Shown in pieces: positions 1 to 10,133 of a stretch of 64,000 nt of DNA. The DNA is from Ambrosia x helenae (Eukaryota > Streptophyta > Magnoliopsida > Asterales > Asteraceae). Position numbers and translations under genes: made by a program. Where the stretch lies: positions 29,378,561 to 29,442,560 of the forward strand of contig CM061223.1 of the NCBI GenBank assembly GCA_030844895.1. The letters are read 5' to 3'. The notes under the pieces were generated by a model. That model saw only the letters and a list, made by a program, of their open reading frames with translations. It made no database searches and was not told the DNA's origin. Within the stretch, counting starts at the first letter, position 1; each line of letters opens with the position of its first letter.

Positions 1-412
1 TACGTTATCTCCATTGTGTTTTACGCAACTGGGTTTTCAACTTTTTTTCCAAAAGTATTCATTGTGTTTTAATCTTCTGTTCATTGTGTCTTTATTATGT
101 CGTCCATTGTGTTTTACACAATTGGGTTTTTAACTTTTTTTTCAAAAGTATTCATTGTATTTTAGTCTTTTGTTCATTGTGTCTTTCGTATGTCATCCAT
201 TGTGTCTTACGTAACTGGGTTTTCAACTTTTTTTTTTCAAAAGTATTCATTGTGTTTTAGTCTTCTATTCATTGTGTCTTTAGTATGTCGTCCATTGTGT
301 TTTACTAGACTCTTGATTATGTTTTATACCCTATATTTAATTGGTGTTCATTGTGTTTTACATTCCATTGTGTCTTATGCAAGTGCGTTTTGAATTTTTT
401 TTTCAAAAGTAT
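1..412. repeat. Tandem minisatellite, about 93-bp period
   Basis: Units begin with CCATTGTGT at 11, 104, 197 and 292, so the spacing is 93, 93 and 95 bp. A decayed part-unit starts near 364. Each unit contains CATTGTGTTTTA, a T-rich block and CAAAAGTATT. The array is cut by the left edge of the window. Short open frames inside it are products of the repeat and not genes. Confidence 0.85.
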
Positions 413-659
413 AGCAATATGGTACTCATATTAAAGATAAAACGACGCTCAATTTTATGGTATATTTTTTTTTTAAAAACGGATGACGTATAAAAAAGTT
501 ACGGGCATTTAAAAATGAAGGTGGAAATGGCATGTGACTAGCATGTGCATATGTTTTTGACAAAATTACTCCTCCCACTTGTTAATCCTTTGGACACATG
601 TCATTTTCTAGTGGCTTCTCACCCTTCTCATTTTTTGTAGCCTTTGTAGAATAACCCAA
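413..659. other. AT-rich spacer with a decayed Helitron-like core
   Basis: No gene is visible. Positions 420-530, read on the minus strand, resemble the conserved interior of the Helitrons further right: a run ending TATACG, an A-rich run, then a block like ATTATCTTTCCAACGAG and GTACCAT. It is probably an older, eroded relative of the same family. Confidence 0.4.
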
Positions 660-1663
660 CCCAATTAACTAACCATAAAATCTCTCAATCATTGCATGTT
701 CATAGTATTCTAATCAGTAATAACTTATATTCTCTAATCTAAAACCTAATCAGTAATCATCTAAAGAATCACTTATGTAAGCTGCAACTATTAAAAAACT
801 CATCACATCTCTCTAATTTCTCAAATTCTAATGGCTCTTATAATTCCTAACCTAATCAACTAAACAAACACTTAAGTTGGAAGTTGTAATCATTGCATCT
901 CATTATGCCACGTGGCATAATCAAGAGATGGTTGAGGCCACCATTGAACGTCACGTCAGCAACTATCAATTCTTTCAGGGAGCGTCCCAGGGTTGAAAAA
1001 TATAACCATTCTAATAATACTAATACTAATAGTAATAATTATTACTCTTGTAATTAAATAAATAAAAAAAATAACCTTGCTATAAGGTGATACCATGTGT
1101 TGTAGTGTTGCGCGATTCTTTCTCTTAACTTCTCTTGATGAAGTATACCTAGTAAAATTCCAATGATAACATGGCGATTGGGCTGATTTTCAACATCGTA
1201 GATAAGAGCCTGGTTTAAAAGAAAAAACATGATTAATGAATAACATGAACACTTTGTGTGTTTTTTTCCTGTATGAACGAAACCCCACAAAAAATAGTCG
1301 ATTTTTCTCCGTTTTTTATATAGGACTATGGTACTCGTTGGAAAGATAATAAAACGCTCGTTAATTTGGTATAATTTTTTTTCTTTAAAAAATCACGTAT
1401 ATAAAAGATATAAACGTTTAAAAATTATGGGATGAAACATGAGAGAGAAAATTTTAAATTTATTTTTAAATTCTTTTTTTCCTAAAATAACTCAATTTAA
1501 TTTAGGGTTTTATGTTTATCTTTTTTTTTACTTAAAAAAGGAAATAGTTCAAAAACACTAAAATCTTTTAATTATGATGCCACGTGGCACTCTCAAGGGG
1601 AGGTTGAGGCCTCTATTGCACATCACGTCAACATATATGTTTTCTTTTATATATATAGATAGA
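660..1663 (-). mobile_element. Helitron D, non-autonomous, 3'-truncated
   Basis: Read on the minus strand it starts with TCTATCTATATATATAAAAG at 1663, the same 5' end as Helitron A. It then matches Helitron B in order through the G-box palindrome, the shared core and the region near 26840-27040. The hairpin and CTAG 3' end seen in A, B and C are missing. Similarity to B stops near 660, so the end is lost or replaced. No Rep-helicase is encoded. Confidence 0.65.
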
Positions 1664-1710
1664 TATACAAAGGATTAAACATAAGGCTTTACTCTCTTTA
1701 ATTTGAGATA

Positions 1711-2266
1711 TCTATCTATATATATAAAAGAAAACGTATATGCTGACGTGGCGTTCAATGGAGGCCTCAACCTTCCCTTGAGAGTGCCACGTGACATCAT
1801 AATGGAGAGTTTTTGGTGTTTTTGAATTGTTTCATTTTTTAATTAAATTGAGTTATTTTAGAAAAAAGAATTTAAAAATAAATTTAAAATTTTCTCTCTC
1901 ATATTTCCTCCCATAATTTTTAAACGTTTATATCTTTTATATACGGGATTTTTTAAAGAAAAAAATTACACCAAATTAACGAGCATTTTATTATCTTTCC
2001 AACGAGTACCATAGTGCTATATAAAAAACGGAGAAAAAATCGACTATTTTTTGTGGGGTTTCGTTCATACAGGAAAAAAACACACAAAGTGTTCATGTTA
2101 TCACGTAAAATTAGATTTTGGGGGAATATGAGTTATTACTGAATAGAATACTATGAACATGCAATGATTGAAAGATTTTGTGGTTAGTTAACTTGAGCCA
2201 TCTGTAATAGGTTATCACATAAAATTAGATTTTTCAACCCCGGGACCCTCCGGGGTAATCAGCTAG
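1711..2266 (+). mobile_element. Helitron A, non-autonomous
   Basis: The 5' end is TCTATCTATATATATAAAAG after an A (a start at 1715 is also possible). The 3' end is a GC-rich hairpin (CCCCGGGACCCTCCGGGG) followed by TAATCAGCTAG and then T. TC at the start, a hairpin close to CTAG at the end and insertion between A and T are the standard Helitron hallmarks. The element is about 556 bp and codes for nothing. It lies head-to-head with Helitron D and abuts Helitron B directly. Confidence 0.85.
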
Positions 2267-2274
2267 TCTATTAA

Positions 2275-2614
2275 TGTTGGGCCATGTTATTAGAGGTTTG
2301 CGTTTGACTTGGGCTTGATATTATTATTGTTTTAGTTAGTTTTCGGCCCAAGGGGTCCATGTAACATAACCGCCCTATAATAGTATAAATAGGGGGTTAC
2401 TTAGTTGTTTTGGGGTTGCTAGTCATTTTTGTTCTCTTTGTTCATCTTGTAATTGGCTAGTATTGGTGTACCAGACGTCTCTTAGAAGACGTGTGCACTT
2501 GATAATAAAATCATTCTATTCAAAGTCTCTTTCTTGTTCTTCACCATTCAATCGATATTCCGCATCCATTGAGTGGTTGGTTTGATACTCGATAGAAAAG
2601 ATTCCGGACTTACA
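2275..2614 (+). repeat. Copia1 5' LTR
   Basis: It starts TGTTGGGCC and ends TTACA. A TATA box (TATAAATAG, 2384-2392) should drive the genomic RNA. A 6-bp hairpin ACGTCT/AGACGT (2475-2480 and 2487-2492) lies just before AATAAA at 2504-2509, a plausible poly(A) signal. The copy at 25732-26071 is 98.8% identical. Confidence 0.95.
2384..2392 (+). promoter_or_regulatory. Copia1 LTR TATA box
   Basis: TATAAATAG lies 110 bp into the LTR, followed by G-rich sequence. Its equivalent in the 3' LTR is at 25841-25849. Transcription should start about 25-35 bp downstream. This is a motif call only. Confidence 0.7.
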
Positions 2615-2616
2615 AT

Positions 2617-2629
2617 TGGTATCAGAGCC
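2617..2629 (+). other. Copia1 primer-binding site (initiator Met-tRNA type)
   Basis: TGGTATCAGAGCC lies 2 bp after the LTR end. This complement to the 3' end of plant initiator methionine tRNA is the usual primer site of copia and many gypsy elements. Confidence 0.9.
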
Positions 2630-2944
2630 TAAGAAGTCTTTCGAAGGCTCGGTTGTTGGTATCAAAGGAAGAAGATCAAGGAAGTTACTCTTACGAACAA
2701 AGGTTGATTTTAGTGTTTCAGTTCATAGTGCCTTCGTTATTTTTTTTCTTTCTAATTGATTTTGTGGCAGATTAAATTTTTTGGTGTTTTGATCCATCTT
2801 GGAAAGGCTCGATCTGTTTGCTACAAACAAGGAGATTTGTTTGAGAAAGCTTAATCTGATAATTTTTTAAAATATTCTCAAAGATATCTATTTCCATATT
2901 TTGTGGAAAACTTGTTGCATCTTAGCAGGTTTCCTTATCCAGCT

Positions 2945-3156
2945 GAGTTCGACGACGTGGAGTTCAACCTTGGGAGAGTTCAACAAACTTGGTTGAGTTC
3001 AACCTAATATCTGAGTTCGACGTGGAGTTCAACCTGGAGTTCAACCTTGAGTTCAACCCTGAGTTCAACCTTGAGTTCAACCTTGAGTTCAACCTTGAGT
3101 TCAACCTTGAGTTCAACCTTGAGTTCAACCTTGAGTTCAACCTTGAGTTCGACCTC
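2945..3156 (+). repeat. GAGTTC array in the copia1 leader
   Basis: GAGTTC occurs 16 times. From 3025 to 3145 it recurs exactly every 12 bp in eleven units of TTGAGTTCAACC type. The array sits in the untranslated leader, ahead of the gag start. All six frames look open here because the unit is 12 bp, and the repetitive open frames should not be read as proteins. Antisense copies of the same core occur before ORF3 at 22255-22715. Confidence 0.95.
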
Positions 3157-3285
3157 TTTGTTGGGCTGAACATTCCAAACTTTTGGACTGGACTTTTCAA
3201 ATATTATTGGACTGGACATCTTTCAATTGCTGGACCGTTTATCTGTTTACATTAACTCGAACTAATAAATTTAACTCTTATTTTC

Positions 3286-3287
3286 AG
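3286..3287 (+). promoter_or_regulatory. Possible 3' splice site before copia1 gag
   Basis: CTCTTATTTTCAG ends at 3287, three bases before the gag ATG at 3290. The pyrimidine-rich tract plus CAG fits a plant acceptor. A spliced leader would remove the GAGTTC array. Not proven without RNA data. Confidence 0.4.
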
Positions 3288-3289
3288 AA

Positions 3290-5646
3290 ATGGATCAAAT
3301 TGTTAATCAGGCTAACTTAAATGGACTAAATACTGACCAGCTACTTGTAGCTGCACAAGTAGACAAAGCCATGGAATCTGTCATTGGCACTCATCAGAAA
3401 ATCCCTGTTCTTCAACTCGGAATGTCTTATTCTGAGTGGAAGTTCAGGTTCATTCAAGTCATGAAGATAAAGGATGCAAAGGCTCTCAGATCTATTCTAA
3501 ATGGACCTTGTGTGATTACCTATGTGGTAAATGAAATAACTGGAATCACTGCTATCAAACCAAAGAGTATGTACACTGATGAAGATCATGAAAAGACTGA
3601 TGTTGATGAAAGGGAATTGCTTATCTTCATCAAGGACTCTCACCTGAAGTATCAATTGGAGTTCGTGACAATGCCACTGCAAAAGAACTTTGGGAAGCTC
3701 TTGAGAATCTGTATGAGGGAAACGAAGAAATGAAGGAAAGCAGGAGGGAGATGCTGAGTCAGAAGTTTAATGCTTTCAATCACATTCCGGGAGAATCACT
3801 TGAAAGTCAGATACAACGTTTCGTGGCCTTAGTGAGTGAAATGAAATCAAATGATATGGTAGTAGACAACTCCGTCATGAATAAAAAGCTGCTCAATACT
3901 CTTCCAAGAAGTTGGGACTCAAATGTCACCCTCATCAAGAGAACTAAAGATCTAGCAAGACTCACTCTTTCTGAGACCATCTCGTTAATCAAGTCCTATG
4001 ACCTTGATGACAGACAACGTTACATGACTCAGACTGCTAGTTACAACAATGCAATCATTGCAACTCCCAGCAATGCTTTAATGTCTCAGCAAGAAACTCA
4101 GTGTCCATCACTGTACTCTTATCCAGCAAGTGGGTCCTCGTATCCACCTATGTTTGCACCCAGTGCCTCAAAAGGGTCATCTGTGCCCGCTTCTTCTACA
4201 ACCACTACTGCTGGATCTTCGTCATCTGCTCCACCTCCAGCTACATCTATGGCGGCAGTTAAAATTCCCAAGGAGCCTGAAAGTAACCTAGGATTATTTG
4301 CTGGATTTATGAATTGTTATAATGCATTTCTGACAGGTCAACTTACAGCAAAAGATGTTGGAGCATGTGATTTAAATGACGTAAATCAAGACGATATTGA
4401 AGAGATGGATCTGACTTGGCAGATAGCTATGGTAGTGTATAGAGCCAACAAGTTTGTGAAGAAGACTGGTAGAAACGTGTGGGAAAACCCAACAAGGAAA
4501 CTAGGTTGGGACAAGATGAAGATGCGCTGTTACAACTGCGATGAACTTGGTCATTTTGCTCGTGAGTGCACCAAACCAAAGAAAGAAGGAGAAAATTCTA
4601 CTCCTGCAGCTGCGTCTTCCAATGCTGCTCAAGGAACTCAATCAGCGCCTGCGCACACTGGATCTGAGTCCTCCAACTCTAGCAAAGCCATGGTTGCTCA
4701 ATCAGGAGGTGGATGGGATTGGTCTTCTCAGATGGCAGATCTTAAAATTGTTGAAGATACTGTGTACAAGGCTCTCATGGCACAGATGGATGATGACTAT
4801 GTTCCATCAGCGGCTGAGGTACATTCTGAAATTTTAGCTGAATCATGCTGCACTGAAAGGTGCAAACTCAAAATTAAGGGTTTTAGGGAAGAAACTCTCT
4901 CCGCATACAAACAGCTTGAATATGAAAAAATGGCCTCTTGGGACATTAAAAAGAAATTTAACTCTTATAAAGAAATGGTTGAAAAACAAAAACTTGACAT
5001 CAAGCGTTTGCATCAGGAGGTGAGTGATCATAAATGTCGATACTTGCACTTCAAACGACTTTCTGACACCTTGACCACGGAATTGATCGACTTAAAATCA
5101 AAATTTGAAAATGCAGATTTTCATTTTAAAAAATTTGACTGCTCTAGTCCTAAAGTTGAAAAAATGATCAATACCCAGTTAAGGTTCAGACCAAAGGACG
5201 TGAGGAATAAGGGAATTGGATTTGTGGAAATCCCTCCACCTTTCAATGAAAACTATTCTTCAATTCCTATGTCAGATGAAGAACTATTGGCTCTTCCTTT
5301 GAAAGGATATGGTCCACCAATAGAAGAGCCAACTATTCGACCATCAAGGGATCAAGTTGAAATTACTAAACCTGCATCGATCCCAATTAGAATCTCTAAA
5401 CCCAAACAAAAACAATCTAAACCAGAAATGGCTCCCTCAAAAACATTTGTTAAACCTCAAGATGTTTCAAAGCAGACTGAGACACTAAATTTTGAGAAAA
5501 ATAAAGTGGTGGACAGAGTTTTTGAGGTTAGCAAAGATGAGGTTCCATCCGCATCTGAATCAGATAAATTCATAAGAGTGTCTAGAGAGTCTAAACATGA
5601 AAATTTAAAAGAAAATGAACAAATTTCTGATTCATTCACTCAATAA
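3290..5646 (+). pseudogene. gag: Copia1 gag, N-terminal and first zinc-knuckle part, frameshifted
   Basis: Gag forms the particle that packages the element RNA. The ATG at 3290 opens a frame that loses register near 3649: from there the real frame continues with NATAKELWEAL and the UBN2-type Gag segment to about 4050. The visible lesion is a one-base loss around 3645-3650. A CCHC zinc knuckle (CX2CX4HX4C, starting CYNCDELGH) is at 4528-4569. It is followed by a Ser/Ala-rich linker and a charged, probably coiled-coil segment (4840-5130). The frame stops at TAA 5644-5646 and continues open in the same frame beyond it. No start other than 3290 fits the leader layout. Confidence 0.85.
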
Positions 5647-5655
5647 AACTCTAGT

Positions 5656-7102
5656 GTGGACTATGAGTTTGATTTCATGAAGGAAATTAGAGAACTTTGT
5701 CTAAAGCAAATAGCAGAAAGTGAAAATCAACTAACCAACTCTGAATCAACGGGGGATTCAGTAGAGCCACAACATGTTTCTGACTTAAGTGGCTCATCTG
5801 AATCAAATGTTACACTCTTGACTGAGCCAGAATCTGAAGAATCTGTGTGCTCAAGGCCAGTCGAGATTAAACAGGAAGGTAAGGATCCCTCATATTCAGA
5901 TGATTCAAAAAAAAACTGCACCTGAGTCTGAATCTGATTCAGACTCAGAAAAGACCGACTCATCCAGTCATCAGTCATGTGAGACCAAAGAATCATCTGA
6001 AGACATGCTAAAAGAAAGTGAATGTATCTCTGTGTCCACTTCAAGCTCATTTAATTCCGAACAAACATGCTCAATATTTTCTGAATCTTCCACTTCTTCT
6101 GTGGATGAAAACTTTTGCACAGAAAATTGCCTAAATGTTACTAACAATGAGAACATTACTAATTCGGTTAATTCTTGTGCAGAAAATGTGATTGTTGAGG
6201 ATTGGGTAGATGATGGGGAGGCAGTCGCTGACACTGATTTACTTGCATTTAATAATAAAAATCAGAAAAACGATTTCTCAATTTCTGATAAAGACAACAA
6301 TATTTGTGTGGGCTCGTTTGTTTTGAGCATAAAACCTTGTGACTTTTCATCTGATTCGTTGTTTGTTCATTCAGATTCTGTTTTTTTGCCACATGCTTGT
6401 GATAAAACGAAAAATCTTTTGGTTAAACAATCAAGTAGGGACAGGACAGAGAAATATGTCCCACCAAAACAGGTTTTACCAAAATATAAAAAACAGAACC
6501 TTTCAAAACAAAAGACTCATTATTTCAAAACTGCTTCACACAGGTATAGAAGTGTCTCCAAGCTTTCCGAGCCTGGAAAGTATGCAACATCTCAGGGGGA
6601 TCCACATGTCAAACGTCAAACATGTTATACATGTGGAATCCCAGGACATATTGCCAGAAATTGTTCAACTGTTCAACAAAATCTTGCAAGCTGGAAACAT
6701 CAGAAGGCTCCAAACGGGAATCATAATCATACCAAGCCTATGCGGGTTGAAAAACCTAAGGCAATGCGTAATGACAAATCCAAGGTGAAGCCTTCTGATG
6801 GTGATTGGAATAGACATAAACTGATCAAACAATCTAATAAAAGATTAAGTTCTCAGACTATGCCTAGCATGACAGTTTTTAGTTCAAACAAAAGATTGTC
6901 TTCAAAATTCAAATCTTACTGGAAGCCAAAATGCTCTATTCCAATCTCTTCCCCGTCTGTAGGCTCCTCATGTTCTGTGAATGATAAATCTTATTATTGT
7001 GCAAATGTTTCAAACGTTGACATGCAATGGATAAAAGTCCAATATACAGATGCCAATGGTGTACCCAAGATGACCATGGCCTGGGTACCTATGACTAACT
7101 AA
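5656..7102 (+). pseudogene. gag: Copia1 gag, C-terminal acidic region and second zinc knuckle
   Basis: This continues the Gag frame after the stop at 5644. A Ser/Glu-rich acidic stretch runs to an A9 run at 5907-5915, where the frame shifts by one base (probably A insertion) and stays open to 7102. A second CCHC knuckle (CYTCGIPGHIARNC) is at 6623-6664, about 2.1 kb from the first. The frame ends with AWVPMTN and TAA at 7100-7102; copia2 ends similarly with AWVPRKI. A Gag of roughly 1,270 codons with two distant knuckles is much longer than usual copia Gag. Confidence 0.8.
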
Positions 7103-7119
7103 TCCTGCATCATGTGCAG

Positions 7120-7641
7120 GAACGGCTGTGGAGGACTATCATTCGTCTCTGGTACATTGATAGTGGCTGTTCAAGGCACATGACAGGAGACTTGTCCCAA
7201 CTAACAGAGGTTGAGTTTTTCAATGGTGGATTTGTCTCCTTTGCAGGAGGTGAGAAAGGTCAGATAACTCAAAGAGGAACGGTAAGAAATGGTGCTCTTC
7301 AGTTTAATAAGGTAAATTATGTTCCTGAATTAAAGCATAGTTTGCTTAGTGTATCACAAATCTGTGACAATGGCTACTCAACTCATTTCACTGATAAAGG
7401 CTGTTTGATATTGAAACCTGGAGTAGTCATTCCAGATGAATGGGTTTTACTGAAGTCGGATCGTCGAGGTGACGCTTATGTCATTGACATGAACAAACCT
7501 CCTTCCGACAATGTCACATGTCTTTTTTCTAAAGTTTCTCAAAATACTGCTATTCTTTGGCATCGTCGTCTTGGACATGCAAATGCTAAAAATCTGAACC
7601 GAGTGGCTAAACTGGGATTGGTAAGGGACTTGCCTGTACGT
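7120..7641 (+). pseudogene. pol: Copia1 pol, 5' part: protease and pre-integrase zinc domain
   Basis: This frame differs from gag. The aspartic protease active site (IDSGCSRHMTG) is at about 7156-7188 with the catalytic Asp intact (GAT 7159-7161). The pre-integrase region reaches LWHRRLGHANAKNL, which holds the two His zinc ligands. Translation breaks at 7641, where gypsy1 inserted exactly between two codons of the target TACGT. I start the coding part at 7120 because a splice-acceptor-like TGTGCAG ends at 7119. An ATG at 7114 in frame is the alternative. The rest of pol resumes at 17815. Confidence 0.85.
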
Positions 7642-7810
7642 TGTAACATTACGCATTTAAAACTTGTACGTACACGTTCGTCATTAATAAAAACGTCAAG
7701 TTTTATCTTATACGTTGCATTTATTATTTTTGTCGCATTGGTGGAACCCTAATACTATATATATATATATTATATATGTTATAACATTGAAATTATATCA
7801 AAAAAATTAC

Positions 7811-7885
7811 ATGTCTTGGCCGGGAATCGAACCCGCGCCAAGACCGGGTCACACAACACCACACACTTAACCAGCTGGGCTGGCT
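7811..7885 (-). repeat. tRNA-like sequence in gypsy1 LTR (minus strand)
   Basis: On the minus strand a B-box-like GGGTTCGATTCCC (7822-7834) and an A-box-like AGCTGGTTAAGTG lie about 35 bp apart. The T-arm is extended by GTCTTGGC/GCCAAGAC (7813-7820 and 7837-7844) into a stem of about 12 bp. A proper acceptor stem and anticodon arm are lacking, so I read it as a tRNA-derived (SINE-type) relic and not a tRNA gene. The 3' LTR copy is at 15491-15565 with a one-base deletion. Confidence 0.6.
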
Positions 7886-7940
7886 TTCAACTTGTTATAA
7901 ACCCGGTCACACTATAATTATATACACGATTTAAAACCTT

Positions 7941-7967
7941 CACAGTTGACAAGGAAAGTCAACTGTG
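7941..7967. repeat. 10-bp inverted repeat in gypsy1 LTR
   Basis: CACAGTTGAC and GTCAACTGTG are perfect inverted copies around AAGGAAA. Both arms carry a TTGAC core like that of WRKY-bound W-boxes. It lies about 190 bp upstream of the TATA box, a reasonable enhancer position. The 3' LTR copy is at 15619-15645. Confidence 0.7.
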
Positions 7968-8158
7968 GGTTAGCGTGTGGATCAATCTTGTGTATTAACT
8001 CGTGATTGATCTAAAATTGGCAAATTCATACGATTACCGGCCTTGTATGTGCTGTATTACACGTCAATTAACCCTAATCGTTGACTAATTTTGAATTATA
8101 CGCGTATGATATTAAACCTAGGTCAACTTTCCAATTAACCAAACCCTTTGATCCTCAG

Positions 8159-8167
8159 TATAAATAG
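8159..8167 (+). promoter_or_regulatory. Gypsy1 LTR TATA box
   Basis: TATAAATAG is followed by a C-rich stretch typical of plant LTR start regions. The 3' LTR copy is at 15837-15845. Confidence 0.7.
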
Positions 8168-8340
8168 ACCACCTACGATCATTCACAACTCGCTCACACC
8201 TCTCTCTCAACCTCCAATTGTTTCTGAAACACACTGATTATTGTATCCTCGTTCGCTGTTTGACTTCTGGTTTGACCAAGCAAACAAACTCGAAACAACA
8301 CTGTGAGTTTAATTATTTGTATGGGTTATGTTCATCGGCC

Positions 8341-8387
8341 ATCACACATCAATAGCCCTATGGTTAATTAGGCTATTGATGTGTGAT
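8341..8387. repeat. Perfect 17-bp inverted repeat in gypsy1 R/U5
   Basis: ATCACACATCAATAGCC (8341-8357) and GGCTATTGATGTGTGAT (8371-8387) pair perfectly around a 13-nt loop. It lies about 180 bp after the TATA box, so it should be present in the RNA as a stable hairpin. It is unchanged in the 3' LTR (16019-16065). Confidence 0.9.
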
Positions 8388-8481
8388 TTGTCCAATTGTT
8401 AAATCTAGGGTTCGTTCGTGTAAAATTGGGGATAAACTGATTTGGGCACAGCGTATTTATTAAATTTTAATCAGAGAATAT

Positions 8482-8560
8482 CACAACCACTGGCCTAGGC
8501 CAAGTGGTTGTGACCATGGCTCGCTACAGAAGGTACCCGGGTTCGAGTCCCGGCTACTGC
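8482..8560 (+). repeat. tRNA-like sequence with hairpin in gypsy1 LTR (plus strand)
   Basis: The B-box GGTTCGAGTCC (8540-8550) sits in a good T-arm (CCGGG/CCCGG). The A-box region CCAAGTGG forms half of a near-perfect inverted repeat, CACAACCACTGGCC (8482-8495) with its complement at 8498-8512. It is followed by a T-rich run. Like the minus-strand block it resembles a SINE head. No intact tRNA cloverleaf is evident. The 3' LTR copy runs from about 16168 to 16238. Confidence 0.6.
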
Positions 8561-8569
8561 TTTATTTTT

Positions 8570-9300
8570 TCTTTTTATTCTTTTAACAACAAAACTAATG
8601 TATATATATATATTAAACCTTAAATCTTATAAATTCATTTTTAAATATCAAAACTATTTTATAAATTCTAAAAAAATTATATTTACTAAATCTGAGTCAA
8701 AAGTTTTATTTATAATTTTTTTTTTCAAAAATTCATTTATTTAATATTTATAATAATTAAATCAGTTTTATACTATTATATTTATAAAAATCCATTTATA
8801 TATCAAAACAATTTTATTAAATTCTCCAAAAATTATCCTGACTTTTTATAAAGTTAAACTTTACTGAAATAATTTTTAATTTAGTAAAATCATTTATTTT
8901 ATATTTTTAATCAATTTTTGTTAGATTTAATCATAATTAAATCATAATAACTTCGATTTTCATTATTTTTGCACCAAAATTTTATGCAAATTATTTTTAA
9001 ATGTTTAGAACAGAATTATGATTTTTAAAATTGAAATTCTTTAATTTTAGTATTTTTGAATATTAAAGTTAATTGTTGGCAATTTGTAATAAATAGATTT
9101 AAAAATCTATTTTAAATTAAATAATTTTATAAAAATTATTTTTATACTTCAAACACTTTAATGTGTACATTCAAAATTCAAATTTTATAAAAAGACTTTC
9201 TTTTATTAATTATCAAATTTTCCTTTATTAATTAACATTTTAATTTAAATTCAACAATTGGTTATCCCCAAATCGAAACCCTAGGATACACTTATAAGTT
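8570..9300. other. Very AT-rich LTR segment, no gene
   Basis: This is part of the transcribed gypsy1 LTR. It has only short, stop-filled frames and no recognisable motif besides a (TA)n tract at its start, whose length differs between the LTRs. Confidence 0.7.
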
Positions 9301-10120
9301 AATTAGACTTAGACTTATTATATATTACCTTATTATAGGGTGATATTTGGAATCATTTTGGGCAACACTATTATTTCATCTTTTCAACAAGTTTAACATT
9401 TGCTAAGGTGAGTTTTACATAGCCCTTTTATTTATCACCATTTTTGGGGTGAAACATGTTATAACATTATCATTGCAATTCAATCATCAATGTGTCTATG
9501 TGTTTTCTATGTTGCATTATGTCATGAGCATGATTAGAGTAAGCACCATTCTAGCATAATCATTAACTCCGTACAAGCCGACGGTATACATTGATAGATC
9601 TATTGGACTGACAATCCCACCCGGATACGTGCCTCCTACAAAGGTTACGTGGGTGTTTGTTATCGCATAACATATTCAATTGGACCATGAGTGTATGGTA
9701 TGTATCATTTTATAACAGTCATCAGGGTTGATTATGCACTCGATTTATTTCTAGTATGTTCTCACATATGGGCTAGATTGACATGACACATGAATTGCAC
9801 AACATTTTTATTCATTTTATCAAAAACCTATGTAATTCTCACCAACTTATGTTGACCCAAAATACTTTCAAAATTAACATGTTTCAGGTAACAATGAAGC
9901 TGAGGCTTGAGTTAGCATGAGGATTTTACTTGAAGTTTTATTTGAAGTTATTGAAGTTGTTATTTGATATCATGTATTTGAATTCTTAGACATCATTTCA
10001 TATTTTGGATATTATGTTTGAATAAATTATTTAAAATTTATATTATACCATGTGCTACTGAAAACAATCATCAATACGTGGCACCCCGATGTTTCCGCCA
10101 TCGGTTGGGGTGTTACAGAT

Positions 10121-10133
10121 TGGTATCAGAGCC
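10121..10133 (+). other. Gypsy1 primer-binding site
   Basis: TGGTATCAGAGCC lies 3 bp after the 5' LTR, complementary to initiator methionine tRNA as in most chromoviruses. Confidence 0.9.

Larger units (their letters stand above)
7642..10117 (+). repeat. Gypsy1 5' LTR
   Basis: The LTR is 2,476 bp. In order it has a minus-strand tRNA-like block (7811-7885), a 10-bp inverted repeat (7941-7967), TATAAATAG (8159-8167), a perfect 17-bp inverted repeat (8341-8387), a plus-strand tRNA-like block with a hairpin (8482-8560), a long AT-rich stretch (8570-9300) and a unique 3' third ending GGTGTTACA. The end CGCCATCGGTTGGGGTGTTACA-type segment recurs in the LARD LTR end at 42355-42375. Confidence 0.95.

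Noticed and set aside
2964..3255. Open frames of repeated EFNL, NSRL or VELK units on both strands
   Set aside because: They follow from the 12-bp GAGTTC array, which keeps several frames open at once. The array is in the untranslated leader, with no start context or domain.
7811..8560. Two tRNA genes in the gypsy1 LTR
   Set aside because: Only A- and B-box-like parts and T-arms are good. Acceptor stem and anticodon arm do not form, and the copies sit in both LTRs, so they are tRNA-derived relics.
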